Of a DNA stretch of 64,000 nucleotides, positions 16,422-24,134 are shown piece after piece (position 1 is the first letter of the stretch; each line of letters begins with the position of its first letter). The DNA lies in contig NZ_CP025394.1 of assembly GCF_002943525.1 (NCBI RefSeq), forward strand, positions 5,642,001 through 5,706,000, written 5' to 3'. This stretch comes from Kitasatospora sp. MMS16-BH015 (GTDB lineage: Bacteria; Actinomycetota; Actinomycetes; Streptomycetales; Streptomycetaceae). The position numbers and the translations under genes were made by a program. The notes beneath the pieces were generated by a model. That model saw only the letters and a list, made by a program, of their open reading frames with translations, made no database searches and was not told the DNA's origin.

Positions 16422-18713
16422 ATGCAGGAAGAGCTTCCGGCCGATTTCGGCCCCCACGCGTACGAGTCCGCGGCCTACGACGGTGCGTCCGGTGCCGACG
16501 CGGTGCTCGCGGGCCTCGACCCGGAGCAGCGGGCCGTCGCCACCGCCCTGCACGGGCCCGTCTGCGTCCTGGCCGGCGCCGGGACGGGCAAGACCCGCGC
16601 CATCACCCACCGGATCGCCTACGGGGTGCGCAGCGGCGTCTACCAGCCCCAGCAGGTGCTCGCGGTGACCTTCACCGCCCGCGCGGCGGGGGAGATGCGC
16701 GGCCGGCTGCGCCAGCTCGGCGCCGAGGGCGTGCAGGCCCGCACCTTCCACTCCGCCGCGCTGCGCCAGCTCCAGTACTTCTGGCCGCGCGCGATCGGCG
16801 GCGAGGTGCCCCGGCTGCTGGAGCGCAAGGTCCAGCTGGTCGCCGAGGCGGCCGGCCGCAGCGGCCTGCGCGTCCAGCGCACCGAGCTGCGCGACCTGAC
16901 CAGCGAGATCGAGTGGGCCAAGGTCACCCAGATCGTGCCCGACGACTACCCGGCCGCGGTCGCCAAGACCAGCCGCGAGGCCCCGAGGGACCCGGCGGAG
17001 ATCGCCAAGGTCTACGCCACCTACGAGCAGACCAAGCGCGACCGGGGTGTGATCGACTTCGAGGACGTGCTGCTGCTCACCGCCGCGATCCTGGAGGACC
17101 GGCCGGAGATCGCCGAGCGGGTCCGGGCCCAGTACCGGCACTTCACCGTGGACGAGTACCAGGACGTCTCCCCGCTCCAGCAGCGCCTGCTCGACCGCTG
17201 GACGGAGGGCGGCGCGAGCCTCTGCGTGGTCGGCGACGCGAGCCAGACGATCTACTCGTTCACCGGCGCCACCCCCGACTACCTGCTGAACTTCCGCACC
17301 CGCCACCCCGAGGCCACCGTGGTCAAGCTGGTCCGGGACTACCGCTCCACCCCCCAGGTGGTGCACCTGGCCAACGGGCTGCTGGCCAAGGCCCGCGGCC
17401 AGGCCGCCCAGCACCGCCTGGAGCTGATCTCCCAGCGCGAGGCCGGCCCCGAGCCGGTCTACCTGGAGTACACCGACGAGCCGACCGAGGCCGAGTCCAC
17501 CGCGGCCCGGATCAAGGCGCTGCTCGGGCAGGGCGTGCGGGCCAGCGAGATCGCCGTGCTGTTCCGCACCAACGGCCAGTCCGAGGTCTACGAGCAGGCG
17601 CTGGCCGACCTGGGGGTCTCGTACCAACTCAAGGGCGCCGAGCGGTTCTTCGAGCGCCCCGAGGTGCGGGACGCGGTGATGCTGCTGCGCGGCGCCGCCC
17701 GGGCCGGGGACGACCCGCTGACCGACGGCGCGCCCGACCTCGCGGGCCAGACCAGGGCGGTGCTGGCCACCCGGGGCTTCACCCCCGAGCCGCCGGCCGG
17801 CTCGGGCACCGTGCGCGAGCGCTGGGAGTCGCTGGCGGCCCTGGTGCGGCTCGCCGAGGAGTTCGCCGCGGCCCGCGCCAAGGCGGGCCTGCCGACCGAC
17901 CTGGCGGCCTACGTGACGGAGCTGGACGCCCGCGCGGCGGCCCAGCACGCCCCGGCCGTGGAGGGCGTCACGCTGGCCTCGCTGCACGCCGCCAAGGGCC
18001 TGGAGTGGGACGCCGTCTTCCTGGTCGGCCTCACCGAGGGCACCCTGCCGATCATCTACGCCAAGACCGACGAGCAGGTCGAGGAGGAGCGCCGCCTGCT
18101 CTACGTGGGCGTGACCCGCGCGCGGGTGCACCTCACGCTCTCCTGGGCGCTCTCGCGCTCCCCCGGCGGCCGCGCGAGCCGCAAGCCGACCCGGTTCCTG
18201 GACGGCCTGCGCCCCGGCTCCGGCAGCGCCGGTCCGCGCGCCAAGGGCGGCAAGGGCGGGGTCGAGTACGGCGCCGAGCGCCCGGCGGGCCGCAAGGCGC
18301 GCGGCCCGGTCAAGTGCCGGGTCTGCGACCGCACGCTCACCGAGGCGGTGGAGCGCAAGCTGCGCCGCTGCGAGAGCTGCCCCTCCTCGATGGACGAGGC
18401 GCTCTACGACCAGCTGCGCGGCTGGCGGATGGCCCAGGCCCGGGAGCAGGCCGTCCCGGCCTACGTGATCTTCACCGACGCGACGCTGATGGCGATCGCC
18501 GAGGACGTGCCCCGCAGCGAGCGTGAGCTGGCCCTCATCCCGGGCGTGGGCGCGATGAAGCTGGACAAATACGGTGCCGCCGTGCTCTCGTTGTGTGCGG
18601 GGGAGCCACCGACAGACAGTACGACCGACCAGGCCGATGAGGCCTCGGACGTGCCGTTCGCCGTCGACGACGACCCCGTGGACGTTCCGGGGGAGTTCGA
18701 CGAGCTGGCCTGA
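16422..18713 (+). CDS. uvrD2: ATP-dependent DNA helicase UvrD2
   Basis: The product is about 763 aa. Helicase motifs: Walker A LAGAGTGKT near residue 51, motif II DEYQDVS near 243, LHAAKGLEWD near 521 and LYVGVTRARVHL near 560. After the motor there is a tetracysteine zinc module (CRVCDRTL...RRCESCP, about 632-653) and an HRDC domain (about 656-730) ending in IPGVGAMKLDKYG. Motor, tetracysteine and HRDC together define actinobacterial UvrD2, a 3'-5' helicase. ATG 16422 has GAGAGGA upstream; ATG 16413 is in frame and possible. The tail after HRDC is acidic (DQADEASDVPFAVDDD) and probably disordered. Confidence 0.93.
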   Translation: MQEELPADFGPHAYESAAYDGASGADAVLAGLDPEQRAVATALHGPVCVLAGAGTGKTRAITHRIAYGVRSGVYQPQQVLAVTFTARAAGEMRGRLRQLGAEGVQARTFHSAALRQLQYFWPRAIGGEVPRLLERKVQLVAEAAGRSGLRVQRTELRDLTSEIEWAKVTQIVPDDYPAAVAKTSREAPRDPAEIAKVYATYEQTKRDRGVIDFEDVLLLTAAILEDRPEIAERVRAQYRHFTVDEYQDVSPLQQRLLDRWTEGGASLCVVGDASQTIYSFTGATPDYLLNFRTRHPEATVVKLVRDYRSTPQVVHLANGLLAKARGQAAQHRLELISQREAGPEPVYLEYTDEPTEAESTAARIKALLGQGVRASEIAVLFRTNGQSEVYEQALADLGVSYQLKGAERFFERPEVRDAVMLLRGAARAGDDPLTDGAPDLAGQTRAVLATRGFTPEPPAGSGTVRERWESLAALVRLAEEFAAARAKAGLPTDLAAYVTELDARAAAQHAPAVEGVTLASLHAAKGLEWDAVFLVGLTEGTLPIIYAKTDEQVEEERRLLYVGVTRARVHLTLSWALSRSPGGRASRKPTRFLDGLRPGSGSAGPRAKGGKGGVEYGAERPAGRKARGPVKCRVCDRTLTEAVERKLRRCESCPSSMDEALYDQLRGWRMAQAREQAVPAYVIFTDATLMAIAEDVPRSERELALIPGVGAMKLDKYGAAVLSLCAGEPPTDSTTDQADEASDVPFAVDDDPVDVPGEFDELA

Positions 18714-18781
18714 GCCGGGCTCGATGATCTCTGCGCGGAGCAGCCGCAGAGGTGCCGGAGCACAGCCCCGGAAACTCGCCG

Positions 18782-18821
18782 GAAAAATAGTTTGCGCCCC
18801 ACAGGTGGAGCGCAATAGCCT
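18782..18821 (+). promoter_or_regulatory. wblC promoter with WhiB7-type AT-rich element
   Basis: GAAAAATAG (18782-18790) lies just upstream of a -35-like TTGCGC (18792-18797), with an 18-nt spacer and TAGCCT as -10 (18816-18821). WhiB7/WblC is known to activate promoters through an AT-rich stretch adjoining the -35, so autoregulation is expected. This is an unusually A-rich spot in a >70% GC region. The 305-nt gap from uvrD2 to the leader ORF otherwise holds the promoter-proximal leader RNA, in which I see no further gene. Confidence 0.7.
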
Positions 18822-19018
18822 GCCGGAGCGGTCAAGGGGACGAGATCGCGAGCTGTCCGGGGTCACACCCGGCGCGGCTCTCTCCTGCGCACCACCAGCT
18901 TCATCAGCTCGTACCGCGCGATCCGCTCCACCTGCACGACCAGCACGACCTGACCAAACATCCGAACATCGGAGCCCGGGGGACTGGGTACCGCGAGCGC
19001 CGAGAGGAGGCGAAGACA

Positions 19019-19501
19019 GTGGAAACCACGAAGACGATCACCAAACTGACTGGCCAGACCGTTATCGCCCTGCCCTCGTGCGCCGCTGCCTCCTTCGGCA
19101 GCACCGCGTCGTTCGGCAGCACCGGCTCCTTCGCCGGCACCGCGCTCTCGCGTGGCGCCGTCGTCCTCGCCGGCAATGGTCTGGGTCTCGACGCCACCGG
19201 TCTCACCCTCACTGTCAGTGGTCTTGGCAATGCTGGTGCAACCTTCGTCGGGGCTGGTCTGTCCATTGACTGGGCCACGTTCGTCGGCGGCGAAGCGCTG
19301 CGCAGCGAGCGAGGAATCCCGGCACCGAAGGCAGTGGTGGCAGCCGCCAAGCATGGCGTCTATGCCCAGGTCATCGGTGCCGAGAAGCCCCAGCAGCAGG
19401 ATGAGAAGCAGATCGACCAGGCCAAGGCCGCCCGTCCGGGCGCCATGGCCATCCGGATGCGGGCCTTCCGCGGGCCCCAACCCTGGAGAGAACGAACCTG
19501 A
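19019..19501 (+). CDS. wblC leader ORF (uORF)
   Basis: This 160-codon ORF starts with GTG preceded by a perfect AGGAGG (19005-19010) at 8-nt spacing, so translation is very likely. The product is unlike any enzyme: a Thr/Lys start, then a Gly/Ser/Thr/Ala-rich hydrophobic stretch (SFGSTASFGSTGSFAGTAL), then a charged Gln/Lys tail ending RGPQPWRERT. Its stop TGA (19499-19501) lies 24 nt before the attenuator stem. Its last ~12 codons contain both strands needed for an antiterminator. It therefore most likely senses translation rather than making a working protein. WhiB7/WblC leaders are known to carry uORFs used in attenuation. G+C at third positions is lower than in neighbouring genes. Confidence 0.7.
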   Translation: METTKTITKLTGQTVIALPSCAAASFGSTASFGSTGSFAGTALSRGAVVLAGNGLGLDATGLTLTVSGLGNAGATFVGAGLSIDWATFVGGEALRSERGIPAPKAVVAAAKHGVYAQVIGAEKPQQQDEKQIDQAKAARPGAMAIRMRAFRGPQPWRERT

Positions 19502-19570
19502 GTCAGCCTCAGGTCGGCGCCTCCAGGGCCGCGGAACCCGTACACCGGGATCCGCGGCCCTTCTGTTTTG
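19467..19570 (+). terminator. wblC attenuator: intrinsic terminator and competing antiterminator
   Basis: Terminator: GGGCCGCGGA (19526-19535) pairs with TCCGCGGCCC (19551-19560), extended by CCCG/CGGG around a TACAC loop and followed by TTCTGTTTTG (19561-19570). Antiterminator: TCCGCGG (19467-19473) can pair with CCGCGGA (19529-19535), and CCCTGGAG (19481-19488) with CTCCAGGG (19521-19528). An inner hairpin ACCTGAG/CTCAGGT forms around the leader-ORF stop. The two folds share the whole 5' arm of the terminator and cannot coexist. A ribosome finishing the leader ORF would cover 19481-19501 and favour termination. Confidence 0.85.
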
Positions 19571-19663
19571 TCCGGTACGTCAGACCCTGGCCCTTCGGGG
19601 CCTCCGACCCGGCCCACCAGCCGGCCGGTTCGGAACCACAGAGAAGAAGACGAGGAACACCAA

Positions 19664-20029
19664 GTGACCACGGTCATCACACCGCCACTCCCGTCCGTAC
19701 CGACAGACACGATCACCAAGGCCGACCAGGCCGACCCTCCGGAGGTATCCCTGATGCAGCTCACCGCGATCGACGACGCCGAGGCGCTCGGTCTCCCCAT
19801 CCCCTGCCGCGCCTTCGACCCCGAGGTCTTCTTCGCCGAGACCCCGGCCGACGTCGAGTACGCCAAGTCCCTCTGCGGCACCTGCCCGGTCAAGGACGCC
19901 TGCCTCACCGGTGCCCTCGAGCGCCGCGAGCCGTGGGGCGTCTGGGGCGGCGAGCTCTTCGTCCAGGGTGTCGTCGTCGCCCGGAAGCGTCCCCGTGGCC
20001 GTCCGCGCAAGACCGAGGTCGCGGCGTGA
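19664..20029 (+). CDS. wblC: WblC/WhiB7 transcriptional regulator
   Basis: The product is 121 aa. A WhiB domain carries four Fe-S cysteines (PIPCRAFD, then LCGTCPVKDAC), the EPWGVWGGE turn that contacts the primary sigma factor, and a C-terminal AT-hook RKRPRGRPRK. The AT-hook identifies WhiB7/WblC, which activates intrinsic resistance genes when translation is inhibited. GTG 19664 (SD GAGGAA) gives the length usual in Streptomyces. An internal ATG at 19754 has an even better SD (GGAGG, 8-nt spacing) and would give 91 aa, the length of mycobacterial WhiB7. It is expressed through the long leader with attenuator. Its stop overlaps a possible GTG of the next ORF. Confidence 0.95.
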   Translation: MTTVITPPLPSVPTDTITKADQADPPEVSLMQLTAIDDAEALGLPIPCRAFDPEVFFAETPADVEYAKSLCGTCPVKDACLTGALERREPWGVWGGELFVQGVVVARKRPRGRPRKTEVAA

Positions 20030-20175
20030 GCCCCGCAGCCACCGCAGTGGCCGTCCGCCGGGGTGAGCACGCCCCGCAGACCGAGGCCCTGCGCCGTTCC
20101 ATCCGCCTCGCCGCCGCCAAGGCGGACGCGGCAAACTCCCGTCCATTCCCCCGCCCGTCACAGCAGGACCACCAC

Positions 20176-20421
20176 ATGAACCCCGTCGCCGACACCGCCC
20201 CCCGCCCCCTCGCCCAGGCCGGCGAACTCCAGCTCCCGAACAGGACCCTCGAGATGCATCTGCTCCACGAAAACCTGGCCCGTGCCCATATGCAAGAACG
20301 CCTCCAAGAGGCGGAGCACGAACGGGTCGGCGTCCGCGTCGCCCGGGCGGCCCGCCTGGTGCGGCGCGCCGAGCGCGCCTCGCTGCGGGCCCGCAAGGCC
20401 CTCGCCCTCGCGGTGATGTGA
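20176..20421 (+). CDS. Small conserved-looking hypothetical protein downstream of wblC
   Basis: I do not recognise a domain. The 81-residue product has a helical, charged C-terminal half rich in Ala, Arg, Glu and Leu (LHENLARAHMQERLQEAEHER, RRAERASLRARKALA), suggesting an amphipathic helical hairpin or nucleic-acid-binding helix. From memory, short proteins of this type follow wblC in Streptomyces. ATG 20176 has a weak SD. The frame is open back to a GTG at 20026 that overlaps the wblC stop as GTGA, which would give 131 aa and translational coupling; codon use there also looks coding. It ends just before a strong terminator. Confidence 0.6.
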   Translation: MNPVADTAPRPLAQAGELQLPNRTLEMHLLHENLARAHMQERLQEAEHERVGVRVARAARLVRRAERASLRARKALALAVM

Positions 20422-20475
20422 GGCCCTCGCCCGGAGGCGAGGTGACGAAGTCACCGTAGGTGCGCAGAACGCGAA

Positions 20476-20510
20476 GAAGGCCGCTCCCCAACCCCGGGGG
20501 AGCGGCCTTC
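20476..20510. terminator. Terminator between convergent genes
   Basis: GAAGGCCGCTCCCC (20476-20489) and GGGGAGCGGCCTTC (20497-20510) form a perfect 14-bp stem with a 7-nt loop between the small ORF and the convergent ABC1 kinase gene. Confidence 0.85.
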
Positions 20511-20520
20511 GTGCTGTCTC

Positions 20521-21852
20521 CTAGCCCTTGGCGAAGCCGGGGAGCCACTCGGTGAGCTCCTCGTGCAGCCGCACGGTGGCGCCGAGCTGACAGAGCACGC
20601 CGATCGTGCTGAGCGTGACGCGGTGGATCAGCAGGTACGAGGGCGGCAGGTTGAGCTGCTTGCCGAGCTCGTACGCGGGGGAGCGCGGGTCGGCGATGCG
20701 CGCCGCCTGGGAGCGCATCCACTCCCGCGAGAAGGTGAACTCCTCGACCCTGGTCGGCTCGATGATCGGCCGCAGGTAGTCGAGCACCGCGTCCGGGTCC
20801 AGCGTGATGGTCGGGCGGACGAAGCCCTCCTGGCGGAGCATCCGGTAGACCGCGCCGGCGTCGCCGGCCAGGGCCAGCCGGAGCGAGACCCCGATCGGGG
20901 CGGGCAGCCCGCCCGGCAGCCGGTCGACGGTGCCGAAGTCCAGCACGCCCAGGCGCCAGCTCTCCACCGGGCCGTCCGTCTTGAGCAGGCGGAAGTTGCC
21001 CGGGTGCGGGTCGGCGTGCAGCAGCCCGGTGCGGCTCGGCCCGGCGAAGAGGAAGCGGGAGAGCAGCTGCCCGGCCCGGTCGCGCTCGGCCTGGCTGCCG
21101 CCGGCGATCACCTGGGAGAGCGGGGTGCCGTCCATCCACTCGGTGACCAGCACCGTGCCGGTCTGCGAGACCACGCCGGGCACCGCGATGTCGGCGTCCG
21201 CCGCGAACTCCTCGGCGTGGGCGGCCTGGGCCTTCGCCTCCAGCTCGTAGTCCAGCTCCTCCGAGACGCGCTCGCGCAGCTCGGCGATCAGCGGCTTGAT
21301 GTCCATGCCGGGGATCAGCGGCCCCAACACCTTGGCCAGCCGGGCCAGCTGGGAGAGGTCGGAGAGCAGCGCGTCCCCCGCGCCCGGGTACTGGATCTTC
21401 ACGGCCACCGCACGGCCGTCGTGCCAGACGGCCCGGTGCACCTGCCCGATGGAGGCGGCCGCCGCCGGGGTGTCCTCGAACTCGCGGAAGTTCTCCCGCC
21501 AATCCGGGCCCAACTGCTCGGTGAGCACCGTGTGCACGGTCTTGACCGGCATCGCCGGGGCCGAGTCCTGGAGCTTGGTCAGGGCGGCCCGGTAGGGCCC
21601 CGCGACCTCCTCCGGGAGGGCCGACTCGAAGACGGACATCGCCTGCCCGAACTTCATCGCCCCACCCTTCAACCGCCCGAGGGTGGAGAACAACTGCTCA
21701 GCCGTCTGCTGCTGCAACTCGGCGGCCACCACGTCGGCGGGGCGCCCGCCCAGCCGCTTCCCCAGCCCGATGGTCGCCCGCCCGGCGAAGCTCAGCGGCA
21801 GCGCGGCGAGCCGGGCCGTCCGGGAGACAGCCTTGCGGGGCATGTCAGACAT
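20521..21852 (-). CDS. ABC1/AarF-UbiB family atypical kinase
   Basis: The product is 443 aa. Family features in order: an Ala-rich GRLKGGAMKFGQAMS motif (the KxGQ signature), IGQVHRAVWHDGRAVAVKIQYPG (Ala-rich nucleotide loop and Lys), LLHADPHPGNF (catalytic loop) and VLDFGTVDRL (metal-binding DFG). UbiB/Abc1 proteins support quinone biosynthesis in many bacteria. Streptomyces make menaquinone, so the precise role here is uncertain and may be ATPase or lipid-related. ATG 21852 is used; ATG 21843 is an alternative. A dispersed repeat array lies upstream, before the next minus-strand gene. Confidence 0.88.
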   Translation of the reverse strand: MSDMPRKAVSRTARLAALPLSFAGRATIGLGKRLGGRPADVVAAELQQQTAEQLFSTLGRLKGGAMKFGQAMSVFESALPEEVAGPYRAALTKLQDSAPAMPVKTVHTVLTEQLGPDWRENFREFEDTPAAAASIGQVHRAVWHDGRAVAVKIQYPGAGDALLSDLSQLARLAKVLGPLIPGMDIKPLIAELRERVSEELDYELEAKAQAAHAEEFAADADIAVPGVVSQTGTVLVTEWMDGTPLSQVIAGGSQAERDRAGQLLSRFLFAGPSRTGLLHADPHPGNFRLLKTDGPVESWRLGVLDFGTVDRLPGGLPAPIGVSLRLALAGDAGAVYRMLRQEGFVRPTITLDPDAVLDYLRPIIEPTRVEEFTFSREWMRSQAARIADPRSPAYELGKQLNLPPSYLLIHRVTLSTIGVLCQLGATVRLHEELTEWLPGFAKG

Positions 21853-21967
21853 GAGGCACTGCCTTGCGCGGACGAACGCTCACCCTGGCCTCCCTAGCGG
21901 ATGGTGGTCTGTACGGCCATTGTGCCCGCTCGCCTCGCGAGCTCGGCAGAGTACGTCAACCCCGAAA

Positions 21968-22113
21968 GGGGCGCGGGGAACGGCGCGACCAGCCACGCAC
22001 GGCCTGTCGGCCGATCGCACCGAGCCAGTTGCACTATCCAGGGGCGCGGGGAACGGCGCGCTGCGGTAGGCCGCAGGCCGTTCGTGGTCGGCCGCGCAGT
22101 TCCCCGCGCCCCC
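21968..22113. repeat. Dispersed GC-rich inverted repeat, locus 3 (three copies)
   Basis: Two forward copies of GGGGCGCGGGGAACGGCGCG (21968-21987 and 22041-22060) and one inverted copy CGCGCAGTTCCCCGCGCCCC (22093-22112, followed by C) lie between two minus-strand genes. The second forward copy is preceded by GTTGCACTATCCA, the same tag as at locus 1. A small GCGGTAGGCCGC hairpin lies between copies. Confidence 0.75.
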
Positions 22114-22144
22114 GGCATGCCGCCCCAGTAGTGCCGCCCCTGCG

Positions 22145-23209
22145 CTACCACTGGCAGCCGCACTCTGGGTGGGGGCGGAGCCGAAGACGCCGCGTCATTC
22201 CGTCGGCGGCGGAGATCTCGCACCAGCCGTCCACGCTCGGCGGGGGGACGCCGTCGAGGTGGAGGGTGACGTGGAGGGCGGCGAGGCCGGCCAGGGCGGT
22301 GGCGAGGGTGGTGTCGCAGGCGGGTGAGCGGGGGCCGCCCGGGGCGCCGGGGAGGAGCTGGGCGAGCAGGCGGGGCCAGCAGTCGTCCTCGTCGCGGCGG
22401 GTGAGCGTCGCGCAGCTGCCGCAGGCGGAGACGCCGGGCACCACCAGCGGGCCGACCACGCCGAGGTGCTCCAGGACGCCGACGTACAGGTGGGGGACGC
22501 CCGCCCGCATCAGCTGCTGGGATTCGGCGGCCAGGCCGGCGAAGGCCGCGCTGCCGTCGCGCGGGGCCAGCACCACCAGGGCGGGCGGGCCTTCGGGGCG
22601 CCGGCCACGTGCGGTCGGCGGGGCGCCGACGGCGCGGTGGACGGCCTCGCGGGCTGCGGTGGAGCGGAGCCGGCCGATCTCGCCGGGGGCGAGCCCGGCG
22701 GGGGAGCAGTCGGCCGCCGTCACCCGGCCCTGGTCGAGGAGGTCGACGGTGCCGACGCCGGCGGCGGCCAGGGCGGTGCCGATCGCCGCGCCGACCCGCC
22801 CGGCACCCCGGACCTCCACCCGCGCCCGGGCCCGGGCGGTGAGCACGGCGGCGGCCTCCCCGGGCTCGGGGTGCACCAGGGAGAGCGAGGCCAGATCGGG
22901 GGCGAGCAGCTCCTGGCGGGCCTTGGGGTGGTGGGCCAGGGCCTCGGTGGTGGCGGCGGTGTCGTCGAGCAGGCCGCCCTGCTCCAGCGAGCCGAGCAGC
23001 TCCTCGGCGAGCCCCTCCCCGAGCCCGAGCCGCTCGCCGGCGGCGAGCAGCGCGGGCCGCTCCCGGGTGCCGTCGAGCAGGTCGAGGAAGGCGGCCACCG
23101 GTCTGCTCACCTCGTCGACCACCCGGGCGTGCCGGCGGAGCGTGCCGAACTGCAGGGTGTCCTGGTCTCGCCAGACCCGGGACAGAGCGGGCTTGAGCGT
23201 CGGTCGCAC
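22145..23209 (-). CDS. ThiF/E1-like protein resembling TOMM leader-peptide-binding proteins
   Basis: The product is about 354 aa. The first ~100 residues suggest a winged-helix leader-binding module. The remainder is an E1/ThiF-like Rossmann region with VEVRGAGRVGAAIG and DLLDQGRVTAADCSPAG. Two cysteine pairs (VSACGSCATL and a C-terminal ECGCQW) could form the structural zinc site of this fold. The usual adenylation residues (conserved Arg, D..K) are not evident, so it may bind rather than activate a substrate. No YcaO, dehydrogenase or obvious precursor peptide is nearby. GTG 23209 was chosen for its GGGAGG SD; ATG 23245 is an alternative. The neighbours are an ABC1 kinase and a divergent metallopeptidase. 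Confidence 0.7.
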   Translation of the reverse strand: MRPTLKPALSRVWRDQDTLQFGTLRRHARVVDEVSRPVAAFLDLLDGTRERPALLAAGERLGLGEGLAEELLGSLEQGGLLDDTAATTEALAHHPKARQELLAPDLASLSLVHPEPGEAAAVLTARARARVEVRGAGRVGAAIGTALAAAGVGTVDLLDQGRVTAADCSPAGLAPGEIGRLRSTAAREAVHRAVGAPPTARGRRPEGPPALVVLAPRDGSAAFAGLAAESQQLMRAGVPHLYVGVLEHLGVVGPLVVPGVSACGSCATLTRRDEDDCWPRLLAQLLPGAPGGPRSPACDTTLATALAGLAALHVTLHLDGVPPPSVDGWCEISAADGMTRRLRLRPHPECGCQW

Positions 23210-23428
23210 GGTGACCTCCCACGGCAGGTGTCGTGGAGGAAGCATGCCGCAGACACCGCCCCTGACGTGCGGCTTCGTCCACAGGCTCGGTGTGATCAAA
23301 GGATCGTCGGTCTACCGACCCTGTGGACAACGGGGACCCGTCCGGACGGGGAAGTTCAGGCGGCGGGCAGTGAGAGTTCGGCCACGGCAGCGCCTTTCTG
23401 TCGGAGGGAGCGGGTAACGTCCTGTGAC

Positions 23429-24109
23429 ATGGCAGCCGAACCGGACTCCCATCGGTCGGCGTCGCGTCGGCGTGCCCGTGCAGCCTCCGGGTCAGGAGTC
23501 GTGACGCCGAGCAGTCGAGCGCGCTCCACCGAGCTACCACCGAGCACACCGTCGGGGCCGCCCGCCTCCGAGACCGGCCTGCCGCCGCTGGGGCCGGTGG
23601 AGGTGCGGCGCAGCACCCGGCGGAGCCGGACGGTGTCGGCCTACCGGGAGGGCGACCGGACGATCGTGCTGATCCCGGCCCGGATGTCACCGGCCGAGGA
23701 GCAGCGCTGGGTGGCCCAGATGCTCGACCGGCTGGCCGCCAAGGAGAGTCGGCGGGTGCTGGGGGACGATGCGCTGTCGGCCCGGGCCCGGGAGCTCTCC
23801 GCCACGTACCTCGGCGGCCGGGCCGCCCCGCTGCACGTGCGCTGGGTGACCAACCAGAACTCCCGCTGGGGCTCCTGCACCCCGAGCGAGGGCACCATCC
23901 GGCTCTCGCACCGCCTCCAGGGCATGCCCGAGTACGTGGTGGACTACGTGCTGCTGCACGAGCTGGCCCACCTGCTGGTGCCCGACCACGGGCCGGCCTT
24001 CTGGGCCCTGCTGGAGTCGTACCCGCGGACCGAGCGGGCCCGGGGCTACCTGGAGGGCGTGGCCTCGGCGGCCCGCCTGCCCCACGTCCCCGGGGCCCGC
24101 GAGGAGTGA
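23429..24109 (+). CDS. YgjP-like M48-type metallopeptidase
   Basis: The product is 226 aa. The first ~60 residues are Ser/Arg/Pro-rich and disordered. The catalytic domain then shows NQNSRWGSCTPSEGTIRLSHRL and the zinc motif LLHELAHLLVPDHGPAFW (HExxH plus a downstream His). This is the SprT/YgjP-like (DUF45) architecture, soluble and without membrane segments. Its substrate is unknown. ATG 23429 lacks a close SD (GGAGGG lies about 20 nt away), so the start is uncertain. It is divergent from the ThiF-like gene across a ~220-nt region holding both promoters. Confidence 0.88.
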   Translation: MAAEPDSHRSASRRRARAASGSGVVTPSSRARSTELPPSTPSGPPASETGLPPLGPVEVRRSTRRSRTVSAYREGDRTIVLIPARMSPAEEQRWVAQMLDRLAAKESRRVLGDDALSARARELSATYLGGRAAPLHVRWVTNQNSRWGSCTPSEGTIRLSHRLQGMPEYVVDYVLLHELAHLLVPDHGPAFWALLESYPRTERARGYLEGVASAARLPHVPGAREE

Positions 24110-24134
24110 CCTCCTCGGGGGCCCGCGCACAGGA

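Noticed and set aside
19152..19667. Second plus-strand ORF in the wblC leader overlapping the wblC start
   Set aside because: No SD, Ser/Pro/Arg-rich shadow composition; the AGGAGG-preceded frame at 19019 explains the region better.
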